A DNA stretch of 64,000 nucleotides from assembly GCA_963786395.1 (NCBI GenBank), contig CAWAZD010000017.1, positions 124,001-188,000 of the forward strand. Direction: 5' to 3'. Each line of letters opens with the position of its first letter. The first letter of the stretch is position 1. The notes below the pieces were generated by a model. That model searched no databases and was not told the DNA's origin. It saw nothing but the letters and a program-made list of their open reading frames with translations. The stretch is from Fen-1301 sp963786395 (GTDB lineage: Bacteria > Bacteroidota > Ignavibacteria > Ignavibacteriales > Ignavibacteriaceae). The translations under genes and the position numbers were made by a program. This document shows positions 8,169 through 17,126 of the stretch, piece by piece.

Positions 8169-9026
8169 ATGAAAGTTAAAATAAATAAATTAAGAATAGT
8201 TTTTATATCAGCAATTATTTTTTCTGGTATTTCATATTGCCAGGATTATTTTCCACTAGAAATTGGTAACCGTTGGGATTATTCCATTACAACACGAACG
8301 CACGGCGGGTTTTATTCTTATTCTAAAATATCAATTGAAATAACTGGAAAAAATATCAGTAATAACAAAGAGTATTATGTTTTTTCAAATCAAAGTTTAT
8401 TTAATAGTGAATATTTACGCATGGGAAATGACAGTTTATTTTGTTTAAATACTGAAGATTCAACTGACTGTTTTATTTTTGCTTTTAATCAAATCCTGGA
8501 TTCTTCTTATTATTCTTGTAAATATAATACTGCTCATTTTACGAATAAATTGTATGAATATGTGTTTGGACAACCTGATTCACTACAGTATCACTCCACT
8601 TATGGGATTGGGTTTCAATTTTCAAAGAAATATGGAATGATTAATTCGGATGATTGGTCGGGAGGACTTGTAGAGAGTTGGTATTATTTATCTGGCTGCA
8701 TTATTTCTGGAATAACATATGGTGTTTTGTTAAGCGCCGATGAAATTAGTAACAAAGAAACTTATTATTTCCAATTGGATCAAAATTATCCTAATCCTTT
8801 TAACCCATCCACAGTAATAAACTATTCACTCCCACATTCAGGAAATGTAAAGTTAACAGTCTACGATATCCTCGGAAGTAAAGTAGCAACTATTGTAAAT
8901 GAATATAAACCCTCGGGGAGTTATTCTGTTCGGTTTAACGGGAGTAATTTAGCAAGCGGGATATATTTATACAGGCTGGAAGCAGGAAATTACAGCGCAT
9001 CAAAGAAGTTTATTTTAATGAAATAA
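8169..9026 (+). CDS. Exported protein with type IX secretion C-terminal sorting domain
   Basis: An in-frame ATG lies 12 bases upstream at 8157, but AGGG at 8160-8163 sits correctly for the ATG at 8169, giving 285 residues. A signal peptide spans about residues 1-22. The middle is unrecognised, although YFPLEIGNRWDYSI is a frequent opening of Bacteroidota surface proteins. The last 75 residues are a T9SS type A sorting domain (LDQNYPNPFNPSTVINYSLP, then SGIYLYRLEAG). It is predicted to cross the outer membrane by T9SS and be attached or released. It lies alone on the plus strand next to tRNA-Leu, and may be cassette or island cargo. Confidence 0.8.
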   Translation: MKVKINKLRIVFISAIIFSGISYCQDYFPLEIGNRWDYSITTRTHGGFYSYSKISIEITGKNISNNKEYYVFSNQSLFNSEYLRMGNDSLFCLNTEDSTDCFIFAFNQILDSSYYSCKYNTAHFTNKLYEYVFGQPDSLQYHSTYGIGFQFSKKYGMINSDDWSGGLVESWYYLSGCIISGITYGVLLSADEISNKETYYFQLDQNYPNPFNPSTVINYSLPHSGNVKLTVYDILGSKVATIVNEYKPSGSYSVRFNGSNLASGIYLYRLEAGNYSASKKFILMK

Positions 9027-9064
9027 AAACGATTAAGCCGCTGGTTATTTGCATGGAAATTAAT

Positions 9065-9096
9065 AAAAAACCCTCATCTTCTTTCAAAAATGAGGG
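9065..9096 (-). terminator. Rho-independent terminator of tRNA-Leu
   Basis: Read on the minus strand, CCCTCAT...ATGAGGG forms a seven-pair stem at 9071-9096 followed by six T residues, starting nine bases after the tRNA 3' end. The hairpin is repeated at tRNA copies A and B. Confidence 0.8.
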
Positions 9097-9104
9097 CTAT
9101 TTCG

Positions 9105-9188
9105 TGCCCGAAAGGGGACTCGAACCCCTACCCAAGTACATGGACTAGACCCTGAACCTAGCGCGTCTACCAATTCCGCCATTCGGGC
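9105..9188 (-). tRNA. tRNA-Leu(CAG)
   Basis: The minus strand folds as a class II tRNA of 84 bases. The acceptor stem is GCCCGAA/TTCGGGC. The anticodon stem CTAGG/TCTAG encloses the loop TTCAGGG, so the anticodon is CAG and reads CUG leucine codons. A long variable arm and the T-arm GGGGTTCGAGTCCCC follow. The discriminator is A and CCA is not encoded. Its 3' half is duplicated twice to the left, so the gene appears to be an integration target. Confidence 0.95.
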
Positions 9189-9345
9189 ATTTCAAATAAC
9201 TTTCAGGCGGTAAATTTACAACCTTTTATGCTAATTCAAAAACCGTAAATATCGAAGCTTTTGGATTAGGGAAATCCCCTTTTTTTTATCCATTAAAATC
9301 TCGAAACCGGACGGTGATTTTTCTTGAATTTGATTTCTTCTAAAT

Positions 9346-9389
9346 GTCTTACTTAGGTCTTACCGAGGTCTTACCAAAATCTTACTTAA
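9346..9389. repeat. Array of four 11-bp degenerate direct repeats (locus 1)
   Basis: Four consecutive 11-base units begin at 9346: GTCTTACTTAG, GTCTTACCGAG, GTCTTACCAAA, ATCTTACTTAA. The first six bases are nearly fixed and the last five vary. The array is intergenic, right of tRNA-Leu. Similar arrays with other unit sequences occur at 9888, 18997, 29959, 37505 and 53828. Confidence 0.75.
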
Positions 9390-9456
9390 ATATTAGAGAT
9401 TTTAGCTCAAAAAGGATGAGAGAAATAGGTGTTAAAATATAAGCAATAAATAAGGA

Positions 9457-10071
9457 TGGATTCCTGCCTCCGCGGGAATGACATTTTAGATTATTTACAA
9501 GGATATGGGATTCCCACTTTAGCGGGAATGACAATTAAGTTTTTACACAAGGATATGGGATTCCGCCTTCGCGGGGAGACAAAAGGATAGGGGGATCCCT
9601 ACTTTCGCAGGGATCACAACTAAGTTGATAGTGAACGATAAAATAATCAATTAAAAGCCCCTATAAACGACGATCGTTTCAAAACCAGTATATTTGTACC
9701 CCCTGCCGATATTTTTGCAGCCACGGCGATTTTTGTATACTAAAGTACCCCCTTCATTTTAATAGTCTCAACAGTTTTTGAAGTATCCGCTAAATCTATA
9801 GGCCGTTTATGTGCTTACTTTGTACCATCATTCTCAAGAGATTGTCCTCGGTTTCAACACCGGAGATTAAAAAAAGATTAACAATTTGTCCTGAAATGGT
9901 CTTGGGATGTCCTGAAAAGACTAAGCAGGGGTTATGAATTTGTCCTGCGGGTGTCCTGAAAACCAGAAATTTTCGAAACGAATAATGACAGAAACTGCGG
10001 TAGGATTAATGGATGAATGGATAAATGGATAAAAATTTGCTACATGGATTCCCGCCTTCGCGGGAATGACA
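9457..10071. repeat. Cluster of REP-like GGATTCCCGCC/GCGGGAATGACA hairpins
   Basis: Five copies of a roughly 27-base imperfect palindrome lie at 9457-9483, 9506-9533, 9556-9581, 9591-9618 and 10045-10071. The consensus is TGGATTCCCGCCTTCGC followed by GGGAATGACA. Copies differ by one to several bases but keep the stem. Apart from these and the direct-repeat arrays, the 9189-10107 gap shows no gene. Confidence 0.75.
9888..9963. repeat. Two blocks of 10-11-bp degenerate direct repeats (locus 2)
   Basis: The first block is GTCCTGAAATG, GTCTTGGGAT, GTCCTGAAAAG (9888-9919). After 22 unrelated bases the second block is GTCCTGCGGGT, GTCCTGAAAAC (9942-9963). Unit length is 11, once 10. Confidence 0.7.
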
Positions 10072-10107
10072 ATATAAAGTTTACATAAGTTGTAGATTAG
10101 ATTTTAT

Positions 10108-12381
10108 TTACCAGCCGGCATCGCCTTTTTTATCTTCCCTTCTTATTCTGGTACCTCCGCCATGAATATCGCATATTCCCGGAAGGTTCTTTGAATTAAT
10201 TATATCAGTAACTACATTAGGACATCCGGCAGCGGCAAGTTTTGTTTCGCCCCTATCCATCGTCTCTTTACAGAAACCAATAGATTCAACTCCCGGAGCA
10301 AGTGTAAAATATTTAAGCGGAAGATCAAGTTCTTTATATACATCAGCCATAAACATTGCCCATATTGGTCCTGCAGCTCTTGCACCCTGTCCATACCAAT
10401 TTGTAAATTTTACTCTATGATCATCAAATCCAACCCAGCATCCGGCAACAAGCTGCGGTGTAAATCCCACAAACCATGCATCCGCAAAATTCTGTGTAGT
10501 ACCTGTTTTTCCTGCCGCAGGTCTGTGAAACCATTTTCTTACACCCGCACCTGTACCAAAGTTTACCACTCCCTGCATCATATCAGCAATTATTGAAGCA
10601 GTCTCAGGTGAAATTGCTTCGCTATATTCCGGTGCAAACTGATCAATTGTAATACCGTTCCTGTCCTCTATTTTCAATATTGAAATAGGTGAAACGCGAA
10701 CTCCGTTGTTATCAATCGTAGCAAATGCCGATGTTAATTCAAGCGGGGAAACATCCGATGTACCTAAAGCAATTGAAGGAAAAGCCTGAAGCGGAGAATT
10801 TATTCCCATCTTCTTTGCAACTTTAGCAACCTGATTTGGTGGTGCAATATCACTCGTCGTCATTCTTCCGGCAATTACGTTAACAGAAAATGCAAGCGCC
10901 TCCCGAAGTGTAATGTAACCACCGTAATCATATCCTGCATTATCAGGCGACCAGCCTTTATAATTAAATTTCTGATTCAATAATGTATATGCCGGATAAT
11001 AACCATTATCAATAGCCGTTATATAAGTGAAGGGTTTAAAGCATGACCCCGGCTGCCGCCTTATTCCCGTTACATGATTCAGTCCCCTTCCGAAATCCTG
11101 ATTCGTACCGCCTACCATAGCCCTTATCTGTCCATTTGATGGATCCATACAAACAAAACCTACTTCAATATGTGACTCTGCTTTCTTTACCGAATCAACA
11201 AATGCTTTATGGTTTTTAAGCATATTATAAATTTGGGCTTTGTCATTCTGTGAAACAGCTTCCCTGTATTCAGTTGTATTTTTAATTGCCTTATCAATAA
11301 AGCCTACAAGCAAATCCTGGTTTTTATTCCAGTCCCATGCCTTGTTAAATATTTCCTGATAATCCTTAAGATGATTAGCAGCAGCCCTGTTTGCGGCTTT
11401 CTGCATTCGCATATCGATAGAAGTATAAATATTCAATCCATCTCTGTAAAGATCATACCCATACTTTTCCGACATCGATTCCATCTGCTGTCTTACGTAT
11501 TCCATGAAATGCGGAGCTTCAGATTTTGTACCGCTTAATTTTCCTTTTGCAAGAACAATCGGCTGCTGTTTATCGCGCTCATAATCAGCTTCCGATAAGT
11601 AACCTGCTTCAAACATATTATGCATAACAAGATTTCTTCTACGCAGAGCATTCTCTTTCCTACGTTCAGGGTCATAATATTCTGTTGATTTCAATAAAGC
11701 CACAAGCATTGCAGATTCCTGAACTGAAAGCTCGCTTGCCTTTTTGTTAAAATAAACTTTAGCCGCGGTTTCTACACCATATGCGCTTTTGCCGAAATAA
11801 GAAACATTCAGGTATAGTTCCAGTATTTCATCTTTCGTGTATGTTCTTTCAATCTGCACGGCAGTAATCCACTCCCTTATTTTCCTAACGCCGGTCTGTA
11901 ATAAATTCTCCCTGCCTGCTTTCAACTGATAAAGATTTTTAGCAAGCTGCTGCGTAATGGTACTGGCGCCCTCCCTCGAAAATGTGAACACATTTTTAAT
12001 CATTGCCTTCATGAACCTGCCAACGTCAACTCCCCAATGATGATAGAACCTCCTATCCTCTGTCGAAATAAGTGCATACACCAGATGCTTTGGTATTGAG
12101 TCAAGTTTTGTTTCAATCCTGTTCTCTATATAAAATTGTCCCAGAAGCTCACCATCAACAGTAAATACTTTGCTTGCAAGCTGCTGCTGTGGATTTTCGA
12201 GCTGCTCAAGAGACGGGAGCCCTGATATTATATATATCATAAATACAATAAACAGGACAGCCAGAGAATAGTATATTATCTTTTTGCGCTTTCCCCAGTC
12301 ACTTGATTTCTTGATAGGTTTTCTTGAAGTGTGGTCATTAAAATATTTATTATAGTCAAATTCCTCGAACTTCTTTGTCAT
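10108..12381 (-). CDS. Penicillin-binding protein 1A, bifunctional transglycosylase/transpeptidase
   Basis: The 757-residue class A PBP polymerises and cross-links peptidoglycan in the periplasm. A short cytoplasmic head is followed by one transmembrane helix (about 34-53). The GT51 domain carries E108 in STEDRRFYHHWG, TITQQLAKNLY, and RKIREWITAVQIERTYTKDE. The transpeptidase domain has S446-x2-K449 (GSCFKPFTY), S499-V-N501 and K625-T-G (AAGKTGTTQ). All catalytic motifs are intact. Its start lies one base after the lpxH stop, so the two envelope genes form a tight operon. A gene symbol such as mrcA or pbpC is not chosen because paralogue identity cannot be told. Confidence 0.93.
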   Translation of the reverse strand: MTKKFEEFDYNKYFNDHTSRKPIKKSSDWGKRKKIIYYSLAVLFIVFMIYIISGLPSLEQLENPQQQLASKVFTVDGELLGQFYIENRIETKLDSIPKHLVYALISTEDRRFYHHWGVDVGRFMKAMIKNVFTFSREGASTITQQLAKNLYQLKAGRENLLQTGVRKIREWITAVQIERTYTKDEILELYLNVSYFGKSAYGVETAAKVYFNKKASELSVQESAMLVALLKSTEYYDPERRKENALRRRNLVMHNMFEAGYLSEADYERDKQQPIVLAKGKLSGTKSEAPHFMEYVRQQMESMSEKYGYDLYRDGLNIYTSIDMRMQKAANRAAANHLKDYQEIFNKAWDWNKNQDLLVGFIDKAIKNTTEYREAVSQNDKAQIYNMLKNHKAFVDSVKKAESHIEVGFVCMDPSNGQIRAMVGGTNQDFGRGLNHVTGIRRQPGSCFKPFTYITAIDNGYYPAYTLLNQKFNYKGWSPDNAGYDYGGYITLREALAFSVNVIAGRMTTSDIAPPNQVAKVAKKMGINSPLQAFPSIALGTSDVSPLELTSAFATIDNNGVRVSPISILKIEDRNGITIDQFAPEYSEAISPETASIIADMMQGVVNFGTGAGVRKWFHRPAAGKTGTTQNFADAWFVGFTPQLVAGCWVGFDDHRVKFTNWYGQGARAAGPIWAMFMADVYKELDLPLKYFTLAPGVESIGFCKETMDRGETKLAAAGCPNVVTDIINSKNLPGICDIHGGGTRIRREDKKGDAGW

Positions 12382-12382
12382 C

Positions 12383-13102
12383 TTATTTCCAGTCTACAAT
12401 TTCAAATTTATTATCATTGAAAATACCATAACATGGATTTGATAACCATGAACCCAGGTTAACATAATATCCTTGTTTATATTTTTCATATATCCTTTTA
12501 TGAAGATGTCCGAACAGAACATAGTCAAATCCATCATCAATCTTACATTTAGCTGCTTCAAATAATCCATCAACTTCACCAAAATCTTTTTTGGTTGTGT
12601 AGTCTCTGCTTGTTTTACTTGTATGACTTGCAAGCGATACACCAATATCCGGATGTATGAATGAATAGAACATCTGCAGTGTTTTATTCCTTAGGATTTT
12701 TTTAAGAATATTATACCCCATATCATTCTTTACAAGTCCGTCACCATGAGCAATATAAAACTTTTTACCATTAAGAACTCTTTCTATCCCATCCTGGTGC
12801 AGTTCTACGCCAATTTCATCTGTAAAGAAATTCCTGTGCATAAAATCATGGTTCCCGATAAAATAGTGTACCTTTAAACCAGAGTTTGTTAAATCCTGTA
12901 ATGCTGTCAATGTTCTGAAGAATCCCTTCTGATATACCCTGCGGTATTCAAACCAGTAATCAAACAGATCACCCACTATAAATAATTCAGTTCCATTCTC
13001 ACCTGCATATTGAAGGAACCGGACAAGAAGTTTTTCCTTTTCTTTCTCTATGTCCTTTTCCTGCAGACCGAGATGTATGTCGGATATAAAAAGAAATGAC
13101 AC
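12383..13102 (-). CDS. lpxH: UDP-2,3-diacylglucosamine diphosphatase LpxH
   Basis: The 239-residue metallophosphoesterase has all five family blocks: FISDIHLG, VGDLFDYWFEY, IGNHDFMHR, AHGDG and FGHLHKR. LpxH hydrolyses UDP-2,3-diacylglucosamine to lipid X in lipid A synthesis at the inner face of the inner membrane. This implies a lipopolysaccharide-bearing outer membrane, consistent with the TonB-type receptor and T9SS substrates. Length matches the family (about 240). It is first in a two-gene operon with PBP1A. An AT-rich run of AATTAAAAATTATAAATT lies directly upstream. Close relatives in this phylum are sometimes annotated only as UDP-diacylglucosamine diphosphatase-like. Confidence 0.85.
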   Translation of the reverse strand: MSFLFISDIHLGLQEKDIEKEKEKLLVRFLQYAGENGTELFIVGDLFDYWFEYRRVYQKGFFRTLTALQDLTNSGLKVHYFIGNHDFMHRNFFTDEIGVELHQDGIERVLNGKKFYIAHGDGLVKNDMGYNILKKILRNKTLQMFYSFIHPDIGVSLASHTSKTSRDYTTKKDFGEVDGLFEAAKCKIDDGFDYVLFGHLHKRIYEKYKQGYYVNLGSWLSNPCYGIFNDNKFEIVDWK

Positions 13103-13196
13103 TTAAATCAATTAAAAATTATAAATTAAAAATTAAAGAGTAAATATACTTAAACAGGACTAAGAATATAAACATTAGAATTAAACACCTTGAATA

Positions 13197-13378
13197 TGTC
13201 ATTCTGATCCCGACTTGTCGGGAGAGAAAGGGCAAATGGATTCCCGCCCCGACGAGTCGGGGCAGGCTCTTCGCGGGAATGACAATTGCTGGTTTTCACA
13301 CAGGCTCTAAATGCCTGGGCTAAAAACATCATATTTTTTGCTTAATTTCTTCTTTCCCAGGCATAAATGCCTGGGCTA
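13197..13378. repeat. Palindromic repeat mosaic downstream of the M1 peptidase gene
   Basis: Bases 13197-13226 are a repeat also seen near 27720 (TCATTCTGATCCCGACTTGT). Bases 13237-13318 match the right half of the 153-bp element found on both sides of glgC, with an extra GC-rich insertion inside its hairpin. A compact palindrome CCCAGGCATAAATGCCTGGG lies at 13356-13375. The stretch from ATGCCTGGGCTAAAAACATC into the peptidase gene end is duplicated about 55 bases apart (13311-13350 and 13367-13405). Confidence 0.65.
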
Positions 13379-13389
13379 AAAACATCACG

Positions 13390-15055
13390 TTATTTGCTTA
13401 ATTTCTTAATCGAAGCCAGTAACCACCCATGCGGGTCAGGATCTATGTCCCTCGGGAGTTCCTTAATTACAACTTCGAGATCCTTGATTCGAGAATCTAT
13501 GTAAAAATTCTCATAAATATCCTTACCATCATCCAATGTAACCCTGAATTCCAGAGGAAATGTATAGCTGTCATATTCCTTTTGTGTTTGTTCACAATGT
13601 ATTTTTAACTTAAATCCATCGGGAGCACTATCAACCTTCCAACTATATTTAAGTTCTATTTTCCCTTCGCCTACATATACCCATTGATCAAAGAATTTAG
13701 TAAAATCTATTCCTGTAATAGTTTGGCACATCTTCTTAAAGTCATCGGTTGAAGCACTTTTGTATTTATAAGTCTCAAACCAGGTCCGTATAATCTTAAA
13801 GAATAAGGAATCTCCGGTTTCTCTACGGAGCATATGAAGTATCCATGCTCCCTTATCATATACAGTTGAACCAAACATATTATTTGCAGGGTAATAAAGT
13901 TTCCCTTCAAAGTCTTCTTTATACTTGCTTAGCATGGAAGACTGAAGTGCCTTGCTCCCGTCCAGATGTTCAGCATAAAGTACTTCTGAATATGTGGCAA
14001 AGCCTTCATTTAGCCAAATATCTTTCCATGTAGCTGGACTTACTGCATCTCCCCACCAATGATGAGAAAGTTCATGTACATACACTTCATTAAAATACTT
14101 TCTTACCGGTAACAAAATTAGAGCCTATGCCGGTTAATGTCTGATGCTCCATTGCTCCGTACTGCCATAAAAATTCAGCTACACCATATTTTTCCTTAAT
14201 AAACGGATATTCACCAAATGTCTTGGCAAAGAAATCAATAAACTTAGGATGATCTTCAAAATCTTTCTTCGCATTCTCAAGATCCTTTGGAAAGACATAA
14301 TATATTAAGGGTAGTGTATCTTTCTTGTCCTGCGAAATGTACCGGTCAGAAAAGGTAACATATTTTGCGGAATAAATTGAGATGAGATATGTAGCTATCG
14401 GATACAGAGTTTTCCAGTGATACGTCTTTCTTGCCCCGTCTACTTTTACATCAGCTAAAATACCGTTAGACGCCGAAACATCGGAAGAATCATTGGTGAT
14501 CCGCATATCCAGAAGAGCTTTATCTGTTGGAATATCATTGCACGGGAACCATGTCCCGGCATAATTTGGTTCATTAAGGTTATAAACCACATTTGATTTA
14601 TTTATTTCACCGAATACAAAACCTGAAAGCCCGGCATGTTTCGGAGTACCCTGATATATAACTTCTATATTAAAAGTATCCTTCGTATCCCCTTTGGCAA
14701 TCTGAAGCATATTATCAACATTTGAATATTCAGCATCTCGACCGTTTAATCTAAGACTGCTAATTTTCATGTTGTCATAAAAATTTAGGTCAATTGAACT
14801 TAGTGAGTTGTCAATTATTCTGCCGGTAATTCTGACATTCCCTTTTAGCATGCTGTGATTAGGATAAAGATCAATGCCAAGATCATAATGAAGTACATCA
14901 ATTTTTAACTGGTTGGGATCAATTACTGTAGGAACGGGTATATCAGTAAAATTATCATATTTATATTTATCCCACTTACCACCCGAGAATAAAATAAGCC
15001 CCAATATAAAAAATAAGGGAACTATTATTGAATATGTTATCCTGACCTTGTTCAT
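13390..15055 (-). CDS. M1 family metallopeptidase (aminopeptidase N-like), broken by one frameshift
   Basis: Two overlapping frames form one protein of about 555 residues. The N-terminal part ends at 14090 (GAMEHQTLTGIGSNFVTG) and the C-terminal part is read from about 14112 (KYFNEVYVHELSHHWWGD). The zinc site HELSH and the downstream glutamate in NEGFATYSE are present, as is the GAMEH variant of GAMEN. A one-base insertion around GGTAAG at 14105 explains the shift. The start at 15055 (MNKVRITYSIIVPL) is preferred over 15115 because it begins a signal-peptide-like helix and follows GGAAGAG. The enzyme would trim N-terminal residues of peptides in the periplasm. Confidence 0.8.
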
Positions 15056-15132
15056 CTCTTCCAACGATTTATCAACCAAACCATGAATTGTAAGGGGATG
15101 AATCCCTTGATTCAATGTGATTTATTTTTTAT

Positions 15133-15285
15133 CCCAGGCATAAAGAGCCTGTGTGAAAATCTAAAATTGTCATTCCCGCGAAGGCGGGAATCCATAAAAT
15201 CATTTGAAATTAAAGAAATTTCAAATATGAAATTCTTAACCAGATGATAAATTCAGAATATTCACACAGCCTCTAAATGCCTGGG
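15133..15285 (-). mobile_element. 153-bp inverted-repeat element, copy 1 (MITE-like)
   Basis: The segment starts CCCAGGCAT and ends ATGCCTGGG. An inner inverted repeat (AGAGCCTGTGTGAA / TTCACACAGCCTCT) lies inside these termini, and one REP-like hairpin (15168-15194) sits off-centre. Its reverse complement aligns along its full length with 16831-16983, also 153 bp. The compact palindrome CCCAGGCATAAATGCCTGGG, seen alone at 13356 and nearly so at 34903, looks like the unfilled form. There is no coding capacity. Confidence 0.75.
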
Positions 15286-15325
15286 CTACATAAATATTAA
15301 AATAATTCAATTAGTGCAGAATTCT

Positions 15326-15474
15326 AGCCCAGTCCTTTAGGACTGGGTAAACTGAATACCATCAAAAATACTTATGCCATTTATGGCATTAACAATGCCA
15401 TATCATTGTTTCAATTATAAAGGCTTCGCCTTTATCCCATTGCTCTTACTTTTACCTTTTTACTTTTACCTTTT
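15326..15474. repeat. Palindrome block and TTTTACC heptads upstream of glgC
   Basis: GCCCAGTCCTTTAGGACTGGG (15327-15347) is followed by ATGCCATTTATGGCAT (15373-15388), ATAAAGGCTTCGCCTTTAT (15418-15436), and a pyrimidine tract with a seven-base period (CTTTTAC units, 15445-15474). The first two palindromes recur in the same order and nearly the same spacing at 34952-35015. The block lies between the 153-bp element and glgC. Confidence 0.7.
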
Positions 15475-15564
15475 GTAAAACTACACATATTTTCAGTCTT
15501 TCTGAAATTGCCTATGATTTGGCAATTCTTTATATTACAAATGTTTAACTTGAGAGGATTCAAC

Positions 15565-16806
15565 ATGACTTTCCCGGGCTCATCAGTTTTAAGAGATACT
15601 GTTACAATGCTTTTGGCAGGTGGACAGGGTGAAAGACTCCATCCATTAACTCTGTTCAGAGGCAAACCTTCCGTTCCCTTCGGTGGTAAGTACAGAATAA
15701 TTGATTTTGCTCTGTCAAATTGCCTCAACTCAGGTCTAAGGCGAATATATGTTTTAACACAATACAAATCTGATTCATTAAACCAGCATTTATACGAAGC
15801 CTGGAGTATCTTCAACCCGGAACTTGGTGAATTTATTTATTCTGTCCCGCCACAAAGAAAACTAAATAATGACTGGTACCTTGGTACCGCCAATGCAATT
15901 TATCAAAACCTCAATTTAATCTCACAGGATAAAAGAGTTAAATGGGTACTCATGCTAAGCGGCGACCATATTTACAAAATGGATTACTTCCAGATGCTGG
16001 AAAACCATGTGGATACAAAAGCCGATCTTTCAATTTCATGTATTGATGTCCCCAAAAGTGAAGCAAGCCGATTTGGTATTGTTGGCGTGAACGCAAATTA
16101 CAACATTGAATCATTTATTGAAAAACCCGAGAAGCCTCCTGAAATTCCAGATAAACCCGGTTATTCATTTGTAAACATGGGTATTTACATTTTCAATGCA
16201 TCTTTGCTCAGAGATGTTTTCCATGAAATGGATACAAAGAAAGTTAAAAGCCATGACTTTGGCAAAGATGTTATCCCCTACTTAGTTAAAACCGGCAGGA
16301 ATGTAGTTGCTTATAAATTCAAAGATGAAAATAAAAAGAACAGACCTTATTGGAAAGACATAGGTACTATTGAATCGTATTACGATGCCAGTATGGATTT
16401 GATTAGTGTTTCTCCGGAATTCAATCTTTATGATGATAACTGGCCTATTAGAACTTACCAGTACCAATTCCCTCCGGCAAAAACAGTATCTCATGAAGGG
16501 GAAAGAGTCGGTAGGACATTGAATTCTTTAATCTGCGATGGATGTATTATTTCCGGCGGTCTTGTGGAACGATCACTTCTTGGACCAAATGTAAAAGTAA
16601 ACTCCTTTTCCTACATTACAGATTCTATCATAATGAACAACTGCAATATCGGAAGGCATGCAAGAATCAGAAGAGCCATTATAGATAAGAATGTTCATAT
16701 ACCCGAGGGATATGAAATTGGATTTGATTCGATAACTGATGGTAAAAAATTCAGATTAACAGAAACAGGTATTGTGGTTATTTCTAAGAATATGACCCTG
16801 TCCTGA
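15565..16806 (+). CDS. glgC: Glucose-1-phosphate adenylyltransferase (ADP-glucose pyrophosphorylase)
   Basis: The enzyme makes ADP-glucose from glucose 1-phosphate and ATP for glycogen synthesis. Motifs include LLAGGQGERLHPLT, RGKPSVPFGGKYRIIDFALS, MLSGDHIYKMDY and SFIEKPEKPPEIP, with a left-handed beta-helix C terminus (GPNVKVNSFSYITDSII). The start at 15565 follows GAGAGGATTCAAC and gives 413 residues, the usual length. An in-frame start at 15508 would add 19 unconserved residues. The gene is monocistronic here and sits between two opposed copies of the 153-bp element. No other glycogen gene is adjacent. Confidence 0.95.
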   Translation: MTFPGSSVLRDTVTMLLAGGQGERLHPLTLFRGKPSVPFGGKYRIIDFALSNCLNSGLRRIYVLTQYKSDSLNQHLYEAWSIFNPELGEFIYSVPPQRKLNNDWYLGTANAIYQNLNLISQDKRVKWVLMLSGDHIYKMDYFQMLENHVDTKADLSISCIDVPKSEASRFGIVGVNANYNIESFIEKPEKPPEIPDKPGYSFVNMGIYIFNASLLRDVFHEMDTKKVKSHDFGKDVIPYLVKTGRNVVAYKFKDENKKNRPYWKDIGTIESYYDASMDLISVSPEFNLYDDNWPIRTYQYQFPPAKTVSHEGERVGRTLNSLICDGCIISGGLVERSLLGPNVKVNSFSYITDSIIMNNCNIGRHARIRRAIIDKNVHIPEGYEIGFDSITDGKKFRLTETGIVVISKNMTLS

Positions 16807-16830
16807 CCATTATTATTTTTTGTCCATAAT

Positions 16831-16983
16831 CCCAGGCATAAATAGGAAGTGTAAGTATTTGGGTTTTATCATCTGAGTAAGAATTTAATATTTGAATTAT
16901 CTATAATTTCAAATATTTTTATGGATTCCCGCCTCCGCGGGAATGACAATTGTAGGTTTTCACGCAGGCTCTAAATGCCTGGG
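16831..16983 (+). mobile_element. 153-bp inverted-repeat element, copy 2 (MITE-like)
   Basis: The segment has the same CCCAGGCAT...ATGCCTGGG ends, the same off-centre REP hairpin (16922-16948), and shared internal words such as TTTATCATCTG and TTTTCACGCAGGCTCT, in opposite orientation to copy 1. With copy 1 it flanks glgC. Identity is visibly well below 100 percent, so the copies are not recent. Confidence 0.75.
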
Positions 16984-17047
16984 CTATGACTGCTCTAAAA
17001 ATCTATTCCTCCAACAATCCAATATTCCAGCAATCCAGCAATGCTCT

Positions 17048-17095
17048 CACTTTTATCTTTTTCCTTTTACCTTTTACCTTTCTCCTCTTTTATCT
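17048..17095. repeat. Pyrimidine tract with seven-base period upstream of uvrC
   Basis: The run CTTTTATC, TTTTTCC, TTTTACC, TTTTACC, TTTCTCC ends about 30 bases before the uvrC start. Closely similar tracts precede glgC (15445-15474) and lie at 32581-32617. It is preceded by AATCCAATATTCCAGCAATC-type short repeats at about 17010-17042. Confidence 0.6.
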
Positions 17096-17126
17096 TATTT
17101 TTGTTATAAATAAATAAGATGAGTAA

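Noticed and set aside
13150..13332. 60-codon minus-strand frame
   Set aside because: It is made of REP-like and other palindromic repeats read as codons.
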